In this document: positions 1-7,585 of the stretch, one piece after another
Layout: each line of letters starts with the position of its first letter
Position numbering within the stretch: position 1 is the first letter of the stretch
NCBI RefSeq assembly: GCF_013074385.2
Contig: NZ_JABEYA020000017.1
Span: 1 to 64,000 of the forward strand
From: Vibrio ostreicida
GTDB lineage: Bacteria > Pseudomonadota > Gammaproteobacteria > Enterobacterales > Vibrionaceae
Direction: 5' to 3'
DNA length: 64,000 bases
Position numbers and translations under genes: made by a program
Notes under the pieces: model-generated
Seen by the model: the letters and a program-made list of their open reading frames with translations, nothing else
What the model was told of the DNA's origin: nothing
Databases searched by the model: none

Positions 1-11
1 CAAAAGCCGCA

Positions 12-407
12 ATGGAAGACATCGAGATACAGAAAAAGCTGGACGTATTAGCGTTAGCGGACAAGCTGGGTAACGTTACCGAAGCCTCTCGCCTTACAGG
101 CGTGTCCAGAGATACCATCTATCGTCATAGGCGATTGCTCAAAGAAGGAGGCATCGACGCACTAAGACGCCAAGAAACACCTAACCTGCGACATAAAAAC
201 AGGCCAGACGCAGAGCTAGAAAGCCTTGTCATAGAGTTTAGCTTGCAAAATCCTCACTTGGGTCAGGTTCAAGTCTCACGGCAGTTAAAAGCCAAATACG
301 ATGTGGAAATCAGCCCGAATGGCGTCAGGTTGATCTGGTTGAGAGAAAACATGAATACAGCAGCATTGAGGCTGGCAAAATTAGAGCTACTCCCCAAGTC
401 GGCTTGA
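12..407 (+). CDS. Helix-turn-helix protein, transposase-like DNA-binding domain
   Basis: A 131-residue protein. Residues about 5-50 form a helix-turn-helix of the kind found at the N-terminus of IS481/IS3-type transposases (TEASRLTGVSRDTIYRHRRL), followed by a second basic winged-helix-like part (residues 60-115). There is no DDE integrase core, so it is either a stand-alone regulator or the surviving 5' part of a transposase. The start lies 12 bases into the window, so upstream context is missing. A CCCAAGT/ACTTGGG inverted repeat (393-399 and 415-421) overlaps the stop codon but has no T tract. DNA binding is inferred from the fold; no target is known. Confidence 0.6.
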   Translation: MEDIEIQKKLDVLALADKLGNVTEASRLTGVSRDTIYRHRRLLKEGGIDALRRQETPNLRHKNRPDAELESLVIEFSLQNPHLGQVQVSRQLKAKYDVEISPNGVRLIWLRENMNTAALRLAKLELLPKSA

Positions 408-479
408 GTTGCCAACTTGGGATATCATTGCTAGTGTGACTACGACAAAGTCGGTTGGTAGTTATACCGTCAGTCTCCC

Positions 480-1115
480 TTGGTAATCACATTAGTTGGT
501 ATGGTGGCTGTATGTATTTCTTCACTTGTTCACGCTCACCCTCATTCCTGGGTTGATATGAAAACGCAGATTGAAGGTGAAAATGGCCTTGTCAGCGGTA
601 TTAAAATGGAGTGGACGTTTGATGCCATGACGTCGGCTTATTTGCTTGATGGGGAGGATATGTCACCTGAAAACGCGGAAAAAACCTTAGATAAGATTGC
701 CAAAACGGTGGTGAAAAACATGGTAAGTGAAGATTACTTTACTTATTTTTATGACGGTGAGAAGCCCGTCAAGTATCACCGTGCTCTCGACCCAAAATTA
801 GAACGCGCAAAGTCTAAGTTAAAGCTTAGTTTTACTCTTCCTTTAGCGAGACCCAAGCCATTAACCAGAGATACGTTGCGTCTATTGGCCTTTGATTCGA
901 GCTATTATGTCGATATGGTGTGGCGTTCAAAGTCGGATATTATTCTCTCCAAAGGGTTAGCACAACAATGTCAATTGGAGCTTGTGGAGCCTAATCCAAC
1001 CTCTCAGCAAATGATGTACGCCATGTCATTACCTACCAATGCAGATCCTGACAATACCCTTGGCCAGTTATTCACTCAGATGGTGAAAATGCATTGCGCT
1101 ATTGCCACTAGCTAG
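480..1115 (+). CDS. DUF1007 family periplasmic protein
   Basis: About 211 residues, matching the DUF1007 family (HPHSWVDMKT after the signal peptide, then MEWTFDAMTSAYLLDG and a YYVDM motif). The N-terminus is a hydrophobic segment ending in VHAHPHSW, consistent with export and cleavage after HA. The family usually sits beside NicO/RcnA-type nickel/cobalt transporters, and one follows here after 68 bases. The start is doubtful. Only TTG at 480 or ATG at 501 are available, neither has a clear ribosome-binding site, and the n-region lacks the usual Lys/Arg. The 5' end may have been altered at the junction with the upstream HTH gene. Role in divalent-metal handling is inferred from context. Confidence 0.72.
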   Translation: MVITLVGMVAVCISSLVHAHPHSWVDMKTQIEGENGLVSGIKMEWTFDAMTSAYLLDGEDMSPENAEKTLDKIAKTVVKNMVSEDYFTYFYDGEKPVKYHRALDPKLERAKSKLKLSFTLPLARPKPLTRDTLRLLAFDSSYYVDMVWRSKSDIILSKGLAQQCQLELVEPNPTSQQMMYAMSLPTNADPDNTLGQLFTQMVKMHCAIATS

Positions 1116-1183
1116 TAACGGCAGTGGCCTCTTTTCATCCCAAAGCGTAAATAGTCACCTCAAGATAAAAAAGGTTTAGTCCT

Positions 1184-2224
1184 ATGAAACTAAGTCGAAC
1201 AATAAAAACAAATTGGTTAATTGCTGCCATTTCTCTATTGATGTTAATGATTGGAGCCTATCAGGTAGGGCTGATCTGGCCCTCTTTAGTGTTGGCGTCC
1301 ATTGAATGGCAGAGAGAGGTCAATACTCAGCTTGCTGACCTGCTTTACAGCGCACAAAGTGAGCCACTCGTTTCTGGCAGTTATCTCGTCGGATTTAGCT
1401 TTCTCTATGGAATCCTTCATTCTTTAGGACCGGGGTATGGCAAGGTGATCGTCTCAACCTATTTGGCAACGCATCCAGCGAAAGTGAGAGTAAGCCTGAT
1501 GCTGACCATAATTTCAGCGATTTGTCAGGCTTTGGTTGCCATCATACTGGTCAGTGTCTTAGTCTGGGGCTTTAATGCTTCCATGCGTGTTGTTAACGAG
1601 AAAGCGGCGACGTTTGTTGCTTTGAGTTTTATTTTGGTTGTGGTTCTGGGTCTATTGATTTGTTGGAAAGCAGGCAAACAGATCTCTCGCATCATCAGCG
1701 TTCCCAAGCTTAAAGTGAAGGCTCTGACACCATTGGCGGTTCCGTCTTCAAGATCCATAGGCGGGCATAGCTCTTTGCTTAGGCTGCAAAGCAGTGTGCA
1801 CAGAATTGAGGCTGCTCACGCCGAATGTGGTTGCGGGCACCAGCATGCTGCAGGGGCAGACGCGATCAATGAGGCGTCGACGTTGAGAGAATACATAGGT
1901 GTTGTTGCCAGCATAGGTATTAGGCCATGTACAGGCGCCATCATGGCCCTTTTGTTTGCCAATATGGTCGGTACCTACTGGTTAGGCGTGATGAGTGCGC
2001 TAGCGATGGCAGGAGGCACAGCGCTGACCACGTCTGTGGTTGCTATTTTGACTTTGACAAGCAAGAAGTTAGTCAGGCGCTGCATGGCGACCTCAAACAG
2101 TGAGAAAAAGGCATCATGGCAGCTTGCAGGCTACTACGTTCAGCTTTTTGGTGGATTGTTACTTGTAGCGATAGGCTTATTGTTGGTTAGCAGTCAAGAC
2201 ACAGGCATGTCGCAGGTGTTCTAG
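1184..2224 (+). CDS. NicO/RcnA-family nickel/cobalt transporter
   Basis: A 346-residue inner-membrane protein with about six or seven hydrophobic segments. The family signature LHSLGPGYGK lies near residue 85 and GIRPCTGAI near residue 245, with a metal-binding stretch rich in Cys and His (ECGCGHQH, about residues 212-219) in the large cytoplasmic loop. Known family members export or import Ni2+/Co2+. An AAAAAGG ribosome-binding site precedes the ATG. With the DUF1007 gene just upstream it forms the common DUF1007-NicO pair. Direction of transport and metal preference cannot be read from the sequence. Confidence 0.85.
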   Translation: MKLSRTIKTNWLIAAISLLMLMIGAYQVGLIWPSLVLASIEWQREVNTQLADLLYSAQSEPLVSGSYLVGFSFLYGILHSLGPGYGKVIVSTYLATHPAKVRVSLMLTIISAICQALVAIILVSVLVWGFNASMRVVNEKAATFVALSFILVVVLGLLICWKAGKQISRIISVPKLKVKALTPLAVPSSRSIGGHSSLLRLQSSVHRIEAAHAECGCGHQHAAGADAINEASTLREYIGVVASIGIRPCTGAIMALLFANMVGTYWLGVMSALAMAGGTALTTSVVAILTLTSKKLVRRCMATSNSEKKASWQLAGYYVQLFGGLLLVAIGLLLVSSQDTGMSQVF

Positions 2225-2240
2225 AAAGAATAGAGTGTAA

Positions 2241-2263
2241 GAAGAGGGGACATGACCCTCTTC
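2241..2263 (+). terminator. Hairpin after the transporter gene
   Basis: GAAGAGGG and CCCTCTTC form a perfect 8-bp stem around a 7-base loop, 17 bases after the transporter stop codon. There is no clear T run after it, so it may be a weak terminator or an mRNA 3'-end stabiliser. Confidence 0.45.
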
Positions 2264-2268
2264 AATCA

Positions 2269-2682
2269 TTGAAATATGCAAGGGCGTTCAAAAACCCGTC
2301 GTCAGTCCATTTTGACAAGATACCGAATACACATCCATGCGTTTGTCTCAGTGAATCACCCGTTGAGACAATGTCATCTCCCTGTTTGAATTGGCATTGC
2401 CCATGTCGACGATGCTTTAAATACCTTAACATAACGCAGATTGATCATACTATTTTGGTTTGGGAACCCAACTTTAATTTTGATCAGGTTTCGGCGCTGA
2501 CGACCGAAAGTTTGTGCAGTGTTGGTTATATAGATTGCCTCAATAACGTCATCAGGACAATTGAATTAGACCGATTGAAGTCAAAATGGGTACAGTCGTA
2601 CCCAATTGTGCTCGTGTGGAAAAAATGGAACCACCAATCGGTCTACTTTGATAGTCAACCGATCAACCACAACGTTGGCTAG
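2269..2682 (+). CDS. Doubtful hypothetical protein, Cys-rich N-terminal half
   Basis: An open frame of 137 codons beginning with TTG and lacking a convincing ribosome-binding site, directly after the hairpin at 2241-2263. The predicted product has a cluster of cysteines (PCVCLSES, CLNWHCPCRRC) in residues 23-50 and no signal peptide or recognisable family. It may be real, a decayed gene, or chance. It is listed because nothing else explains 2264-2776. Confidence 0.2.
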   Translation: MKYARAFKNPSSVHFDKIPNTHPCVCLSESPVETMSSPCLNWHCPCRRCFKYLNITQIDHTILVWEPNFNFDQVSALTTESLCSVGYIDCLNNVIRTIELDRLKSKWVQSYPIVLVWKKWNHQSVYFDSQPINHNVG

Positions 2683-2776
2683 CTAACTTCCATAATATCT
2701 CTGAGTACAAGTTTCGCCAATTATTTGGGTTCACCACTAATAGAGCCAGCAGACCTTTGGCCTCAGAGCGCATCTG

Positions 2777-3244
2777 TTAGTCCCACAGGCCAAGCTTCCC
2801 TTCAATTTTGCCTTTGTGAACAAAATACCTTGGAAAAGCCTGAAAGATATACAGGTCATTGCCTTGGCGGACAAAACGATAGAAAAGAAAGCGATAGCCT
2901 GAAGAAATCTGATTAAACCTATCGGTCGCGTTATACTCACTGCTGTTAATCAGTGGGATTCGTGAATAGACAAAGTAAATCATCTGATCACCAATTCTTA
3001 ACTGCCTTGCTTCAATTTTCCATTTGCTTATTAACTTCCCTTGTTCGTCCTGCTGGCTTTCTAACACAACGACTTTACCACGGTAACAGGTGAGCAGGAC
3101 GTCCCTCTCATCGTCGGGCACATGTAAATCGATCGAGTAATTACAGGTAGACCCGTTAAGGAAAGAGTAAGTGGATATCAGAATTAGCACACTAAAACTG
3201 AGTAAGGAAACGTATATGAACGTCTTAATTATTTTTGTTTGCAT
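2777..3244 (-). CDS. ToxS/VtrC-like membrane-anchored partner protein
   Basis: A 155-residue protein with one N-terminal membrane segment (residues about 8-29) and a periplasmic domain of about 120 residues. It overlaps the 3' end of the upstream ToxR-like gene by 20 bases, which suggests coupled translation. Size, topology and overlap fit the small partner proteins ToxS, TcpH or VtrC that bind the periplasmic domain of ToxR-type regulators. I see no sequence motif that assigns it to one of these, so the call rests on architecture and neighbourhood. Two periplasmic Cys residues flank the start of the domain (near residues 34 and 53). Confidence 0.55.
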   Translation of the reverse strand: MQTKIIKTFIYVSLLSFSVLILISTYSFLNGSTCNYSIDLHVPDDERDVLLTCYRGKVVVLESQQDEQGKLISKWKIEARQLRIGDQMIYFVYSRIPLINSSEYNATDRFNQISSGYRFLFYRFVRQGNDLYIFQAFPRYFVHKGKIEGKLGLWD

Positions 3245-3866
3245 CCATGAGCCCAGTTGAAGATGAGTAATAGTAAGTTCCTGATTTTCCGTTTAATATT
3301 TCAGAATTGAAGTTGTCGCCTTCTATCGTGCACACGGAGACATGACCGAAATCACGACAGCTGAGATCGACCCATGAGAAATAGACATAGAAAAGGCTGT
3401 AAAATGTCGAGATTAAAACTAAGGCTGAAAAATACAGTTTTACTTTTTCTATACCGTTAACACCTAAATTAAGCTGAGAGAAAAAAGATTTATCGATATT
3501 AATCTCTTCAGGGCTGTGTTTAGAGGAAAGTGGTCTACTTTCGTTGATATCTAGTCGGTAGCCTCGTCGTGGTACATTGACAATTTTAATATTGTCCATT
3601 TCTAGGACTTTTCTTAAGTTTGTTATCGCAACAGGTAAAGAATTAGAGCCAATAATATCAGTGCGGCCCCAAGCTTCGATAACAAGATCATCTTTGCTAA
3701 CGATATTATTTTTTTCGCTAATGAGCTTTCGCAATACACTGCTTTCTGGAATGGTAATGGAAAAGGTCTTATTTTGGTCAAAAACAATTTCTGCACCGGT
3801 ATCACTCCTGTTAAGTCGACAGTTGCCTATTGGAAGCGTGTAGGAGTCTGGACTTACTTTTGTCAT
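3225..3866 (-). CDS. ToxR-like transmembrane winged-helix regulator
   Basis: A 213-residue protein. Residues about 10-105 form an OmpR/PhoB-type winged helix with no receiver domain, including SVLRKLISEKNNIVSKDDL, AITNLRKVLE and the wing VNVPRRGYRL. A linker and a single membrane segment (about 143-165) follow, then a short periplasmic tail with two cysteines (LSCRDFG and VCTIEG). This is the ToxR/TcpP/VtrA plan: a membrane-bound transcription factor whose periplasmic domain senses the environment with a small partner. The start has a GGGGAAA ribosome-binding site. The target is unknown. The long gap upstream with a palindrome and a CRP-like site suggests regulated or autoregulated transcription. 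Confidence 0.72.
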   Translation of the reverse strand: MTKVSPDSYTLPIGNCRLNRSDTGAEIVFDQNKTFSITIPESSVLRKLISEKNNIVSKDDLVIEAWGRTDIIGSNSLPVAITNLRKVLEMDNIKIVNVPRRGYRLDINESRPLSSKHSPEEINIDKSFFSQLNLGVNGIEKVKLYFSALVLISTFYSLFYVYFSWVDLSCRDFGHVSVCTIEGDNFNSEILNGKSGTYYYSSSTGLMDANKNN

Positions 3867-3943
3867 TCAGGTTTCCCCATTATTTTCATGAGTTAATGAA
3901 TAAATTTCCACATTAATTCTTTAGTTTTCTGTTAAGGATTGTT

Positions 3944-3965
3944 ACTAATTTATGTATAAATTAGT
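3944..3965. promoter_or_regulatory. 22-bp palindrome upstream of the ToxR-like gene
   Basis: ACTAATTTAT and ATAAATTAGT are perfect 10-base inverted arms around a GT centre, about 80 bp upstream of the ToxR-like start. This is a candidate operator; the protein is unknown. Confidence 0.4.
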
Positions 3966-3983
3966 CTATATTGAGAATTATTT

Positions 3984-3999
3984 TGTGATTTATATCACT
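3984..3999. promoter_or_regulatory. CRP-like site
   Basis: TGTGA-TTTATA-TCACT closely fits the CRP consensus TGTGA-N6-TCACA and lies about 120 bp upstream of the ToxR-like gene. Confidence 0.45.
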
Positions 4000-4567
4000 T
4001 AAAATCCCCATGAAGAATTTGTTTTATGTAACTGAGTGTCTGAGTTTTGTCAGATCGTTTTTAAAATGCATCTAAATACATTGGTTAGATAACACACAGC
4101 GACGCTTTTTTTCGTATTATCTTCAATAATTTAATATTCAACTGGGCTCGTATATCGTTGTGGTATCTGGTTATTTTTATCGATGGTTTTAATTCAGTCA
4201 TGATCAAGTTAATCATTAATTAAGAAAACTGTGTTTTCATTAATGATTATAATATTCTGTGACACGATGTGCGTTTCTTTCTCATTCACAAGCTGTGATT
4301 TTAATACACATTGAAGTGAATTAATGGGTTTATTGTATGGCACAGGTAAGTAGATAAAAAGAAGGCGAGGCCAAAAGTGGCGCCTATGGGCTTATGCTGC
4401 ATTTAAATGGCCTTTCAGTTAAGAAACAATTTAGTCAGCGCTGCTTGCCGTATTAGGGTAAGGTGATTAAAAGACGGCTGGCACTCCGTTTTTTTGATCT
4501 CCATCGGCAATGTTATCCGGTCAGTCTGCTAACTTATTAGGTCAGTCTATTCGCTGGGAGATAAAGT

Positions 4568-5716
4568 ATGAAAGTGGTGATTGCCCCAGATTCTTTTAAA
4601 GAAAGTTTATCGTCATCAGAAGTGGCTTTCGCGATAAAAGAAGGACTGAACCGGGTGTTTCCTGATGCTGAGCTTGCTGTTGTACCGATTGCTGATGGTG
4701 GAGAGGGGACCGTCAATGCTTTCTTGGAAGGGGGCTTTGGCATGGCGGTTAGCCTAACTGTAACAGGGCCTGTGGGCGATAAAGTGACGGCATATTATGG
4801 GCTATCAACCGATGGCCAAACGGCAGTGATTGAAATGGCTCAAGCAAGTGGGTTACATCTTGTCCCCACGTCTTTACGTAACCCTCTAGACACGACCAGT
4901 TATGGTACGGGCCAAATGATTAAGCATGCGCTAGATAACGGGGCTCGCAAACTTATTATTGGGCTGGGTGGAAGTGCTACCAATGATGCAGGTTCGGGAA
5001 TGTTATCTGCGTTAGGGGTTAAATTTATCAATCATGATGGGAATACTTTTGTTCCTAAAGGTGCTCGAAGCCTATCACAGCTAGCTCGTGTCGATTTATC
5101 AATGCTTGATAAACGACTGGCCGATTGCCAGATCCTAGGCGCTTGTGATGTGGATAATCCTTTATGTGGACCGAATGGCGCCACTTTTGTTTATGGGCAG
5201 CAGAAAGGTGTAGAGCCGGAAAAGATGTTGGCGTTAGATCAATGGCTTGAAAGGTTTGGTCGCCTCAGTGAAGATGTCACTGGCATTAATATGATAAATG
5301 TTCCTGGTGCCGGCGCTGCTGGGGGGATGGGGGGCGCTTTATTAAGTTATGCAAATGCAACCCTGAGATCAGGCATTGAGATTGTGCTTGAAACCGTCGG
5401 ATTTAAAAAACAGCTGTCAGGGGCGGATTTGGTGATCACTGGAGAGGGACAAATGGATGGCCAAAGTATACACGGAAAGACACCCGTAGGGGTATCAAGG
5501 ATGGCAAAGGCACTCAATGTGCCCGTTATTGCCATAGTGGGCAGTACAGCAGAGGACTATCGTGCAGTGTACGCAGAAGGCATTGACGCGGTGTTTAGCT
5601 GTATTCCTCGTCCAATGTCAACTCCACAAGCGTATGAAGAATCAAAGAACAATGTTGCGAATGTCACCGAAAATGTTGCTAGACTTTACGCGCTAACATA
5701 TTCGGGCAAAAGATAA
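4568..5716 (+). CDS. Glycerate kinase (type II, GarK/GlxK family)
   Basis: A 382-residue cytoplasmic enzyme of the glycerate kinase type II family, which phosphorylates D-glycerate with ATP. Family motifs are present in order: IAPDSFKESLSS at the N-terminus, ADGGEGT near residue 43, the glycine-rich GLGGSATNDAGSG near 138, and GEGQMDGQS near 296. Length matches the family. A GGGAG ribosome-binding site precedes the ATG at 4568. It stands alone, with no garL, garR or glyoxylate carboligase gene beside it, so whether it serves glucarate, glyoxylate or serine metabolism is open. Whether the product is 2- or 3-phosphoglycerate is not visible from sequence. Confidence 0.9.
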   Translation: MKVVIAPDSFKESLSSSEVAFAIKEGLNRVFPDAELAVVPIADGGEGTVNAFLEGGFGMAVSLTVTGPVGDKVTAYYGLSTDGQTAVIEMAQASGLHLVPTSLRNPLDTTSYGTGQMIKHALDNGARKLIIGLGGSATNDAGSGMLSALGVKFINHDGNTFVPKGARSLSQLARVDLSMLDKRLADCQILGACDVDNPLCGPNGATFVYGQQKGVEPEKMLALDQWLERFGRLSEDVTGINMINVPGAGAAGGMGGALLSYANATLRSGIEIVLETVGFKKQLSGADLVITGEGQMDGQSIHGKTPVGVSRMAKALNVPVIAIVGSTAEDYRAVYAEGIDAVFSCIPRPMSTPQAYEESKNNVANVTENVARLYALTYSGKR

Positions 5717-5836
5717 CCAAACAGTGCTGAACTGAGACGTTCAGTGCTTACCTCCAAAGAAGTAGATAAACATCCAGTTAAGCCTTTAACGTCCCTACGT
5801 CATGACGGATTCTTTATTGATAGAGATATAAATGCA

Positions 5837-5855
5837 AATGAAAATGGTTTGCATT
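5837..5855 (+). promoter_or_regulatory. Fur box upstream of the fhuCDB operon
   Basis: The 19-mer AATGAAAATGGTTTGCATT matches about 15 positions of the palindromic Fur consensus and sits inside a wider AAATGCAAA/TTTGCATTT inverted repeat. It lies about 90 bp before fhuC, predicting iron repression of the importer. Confidence 0.7.
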
Positions 5856-5945
5856 TATCTATTTACTGTTATATAAATCACCTCTTGTTAATCGATGGTT
5901 TTAATTGATTAACCATATGTAAATAAAGAGTTTAAGGGAATAGGT

Positions 5946-6710
5946 ATGCTCGAAGCTAGAAACCTAGCGTTTAGCGTTGGTGATAGGACACTGTTGTCAG
6001 ATTTCAATATGCGGTTTGAGCCTGGAAAAATCTACGCGTTAGTTGGCCATAATGGTTCAGGTAAGTCTACTTTACTTAAACTTCTAGCACAGCAGCAGTC
6101 GGCTACAGAAGGGGATATGCTTCTGTATAACCAATCCGTCTCAAACTGGTCGGATAAACAGTTTGCCCAGAAAGTGGCTTACTTACCTCAGCACCTCCCA
6201 AATACCGATAGCTTGTCTGGTCGAGATCTTGTGAGTTTTGGACGATACCCTTGGCATGGTTTACTCGGACGGTTGAACCGTAAAGATACAGAATACATTG
6301 AACAAGCAATGCACATGACGGGAACCATAGGCTATGCAAATAGGCTGGTAGACACCTTATCTGGTGGAGAGCGTCAGCGCGTATGGTTAGCGATGCTACT
6401 TGCTCAAAGAACTCAGTATCTTCTATTGGACGAGCCTTTGTCGGCCCTTGACATTGCCCATCAGGTTGAAATGCTGCAGTTGATTCGTTCCCTTTCAAAG
6501 GATCTTGAACTGGGCGTATTAATCGTTATTCATGATATTAATTTGGCAGCAAGGTTTTGCGATCATATCGTGGCTTTACACAGCGGAGAATTGATGGTCA
6601 ATGGGCCGGTCTCGGAGGTATTCAACCAACAAAACCTGCGAGATATATATGGGATTGATATGCAGATTAGCGAACACGCTGCAGGCTATTCGGTGGCTAT
6701 GCCATGTTAA
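5946..6710 (+). CDS. fhuC: Ferric hydroxamate ABC importer, ATPase subunit (FhuC-like)
   Basis: A 254-residue ABC ATPase. Walker A is GHNGSGKST (residues 34-42), the signature LSGGERQR is near 138, Walker B LLLDEP is near 160, and the switch His is in VIHDIN. The sequence follows the FhuC/FepC iron-siderophore group. It should energise uptake of the ferric siderophore from periplasm to cytoplasm through FhuB. It heads a tight operon: its last 7 bases overlap fhuD, which overlaps fhuB by 4. The upstream Fur box predicts derepression in low iron. The ribosome-binding site is AAGGGA. Confidence 0.9.
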   Translation: MLEARNLAFSVGDRTLLSDFNMRFEPGKIYALVGHNGSGKSTLLKLLAQQQSATEGDMLLYNQSVSNWSDKQFAQKVAYLPQHLPNTDSLSGRDLVSFGRYPWHGLLGRLNRKDTEYIEQAMHMTGTIGYANRLVDTLSGGERQRVWLAMLLAQRTQYLLLDEPLSALDIAHQVEMLQLIRSLSKDLELGVLIVIHDINLAARFCDHIVALHSGELMVNGPVSEVFNQQNLRDIYGIDMQISEHAAGYSVAMPC

Positions 6711-7585
6711 ACGCTCGGCGCTTTGCAACGTTTTTTCTTATGGCTGTGACGTTTATTTCTGTTGCTCATGCAAACGAACATGGCAATGGCCATACATTGC
6801 GCGTGATGTCGATCGATTGGTCTCAAACTGAAACCATGATTGCACTGGGCATTACACCCGTTGCATCGGCTCAGCAGTCTGACTACAACGATTGGGTAAA
6901 AAGTCCACCGATTCCCTCTGAGACAATGGATGTCGGTTTAAGAACACAACCTAACCTTGAACGCCTCTCTGAACTGAAACTGGATACCATTTTCCTCTCT
7001 CCTCGGTTTTCTTCACTTGAAACTCAGTTGTCTCGTATTGCGCCTGTCAAAAGACTGGGTCTGTATAAAATAGGGCAAGTAGACTGGCAAGCGGTCACAA
7101 ATTTTACTCGTCGTATGGGAAAAGAAGTCGGCGCCAGTCAACAAGCTGACGCTCTGATTGTTGATAGTGAGAGAGTTTTTGAAACATTAAAAGACCGGCT
7201 TCCGTCTCAACAGCCCCCCATACTCTTAGTGCAGTTTATGGACACCAAGCACGTGCGCGTATTTGGAGATAACAGCATTTACAAAGTGGCTTTGGATCAA
7301 CTTGAGCTTGACAGCGCTTGGGACAAGCAAACCAACGCTTGGGGTTTTAGTTTAGTCGGCATTGATCAGCTGCAAGGGATCCATGGTCAGTTGGTGATTA
7401 TTGAACCGCTGCCTGCTGGCGTAGAACAACACCTTAAGCAGGATCAATATTGGCAGTACTTGGTCAAGCAATCGGGTTGGCCGGTATTAAAGGTTAAACC
7501 GACTTGGAGCTTTGGTGCCTTGCCATCCGCAATGCGGTTTGCCCACCTGATCACGATGGCGATTGTGCAAGAGGTATCTCCATGA
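6704..7585 (+). CDS. fhuD: Ferric hydroxamate periplasmic binding protein (FhuD-like)
   Basis: A 293-residue exported protein with a signal peptide of about 23 residues (ending SVAHA) and the class III (FepB/FhuD-type) periplasmic fold, as shown by RVMSIDWSQTETMIALGITP and WGFSLVGIDQL. It should pick up the ferric siderophore after outer-membrane transport and pass it to FhuB. It carries no lipobox and so is soluble. The ATG overlaps the fhuC stop, indicating translational coupling. Ligand identity is inferred from the adjacent hydroxamate biosynthesis genes. Confidence 0.85.
   Translation: MLNARRFATFFLMAVTFISVAHANEHGNGHTLRVMSIDWSQTETMIALGITPVASAQQSDYNDWVKSPPIPSETMDVGLRTQPNLERLSELKLDTIFLSPRFSSLETQLSRIAPVKRLGLYKIGQVDWQAVTNFTRRMGKEVGASQQADALIVDSERVFETLKDRLPSQQPPILLVQFMDTKHVRVFGDNSIYKVALDQLELDSAWDKQTNAWGFSLVGIDQLQGIHGQLVIIEPLPAGVEQHLKQDQYWQYLVKQSGWPVLKVKPTWSFGALPSAMRFAHLITMAIVQEVSP

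Larger units (their letters stand above)
3867..4567. other. AT-rich 701-bp regulatory gap
   Basis: This gap between the divergent ToxR-like and glycerate kinase genes has no credible gene. It holds a 22-bp palindrome (3944-3965), a CRP-like site (3984-3999), a weaker TGTGA-N6-TACAC element (4294-4309) and a repeated GGTCAGTCT pair (4519-4527 and 4540-4548) just before the kinase. Base composition is clearly more AT-rich than the flanking genes. Confidence 0.6.

Noticed and set aside
4294..4309. Second CRP-like element
   Set aside because: TGTGA-N6-TACAC has only one good half-site; too weak to call.
6103..6498. 131-codon minus-strand frame inside fhuC
   Set aside because: It is antisense to a clear ABC ATPase and has no family features.
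7504..7581. Upstream start for the fhuB permease
   Set aside because: It would overlap fhuD by 82 bases and add non-membrane residues; the ATGA overlap at 7582 is the natural start.
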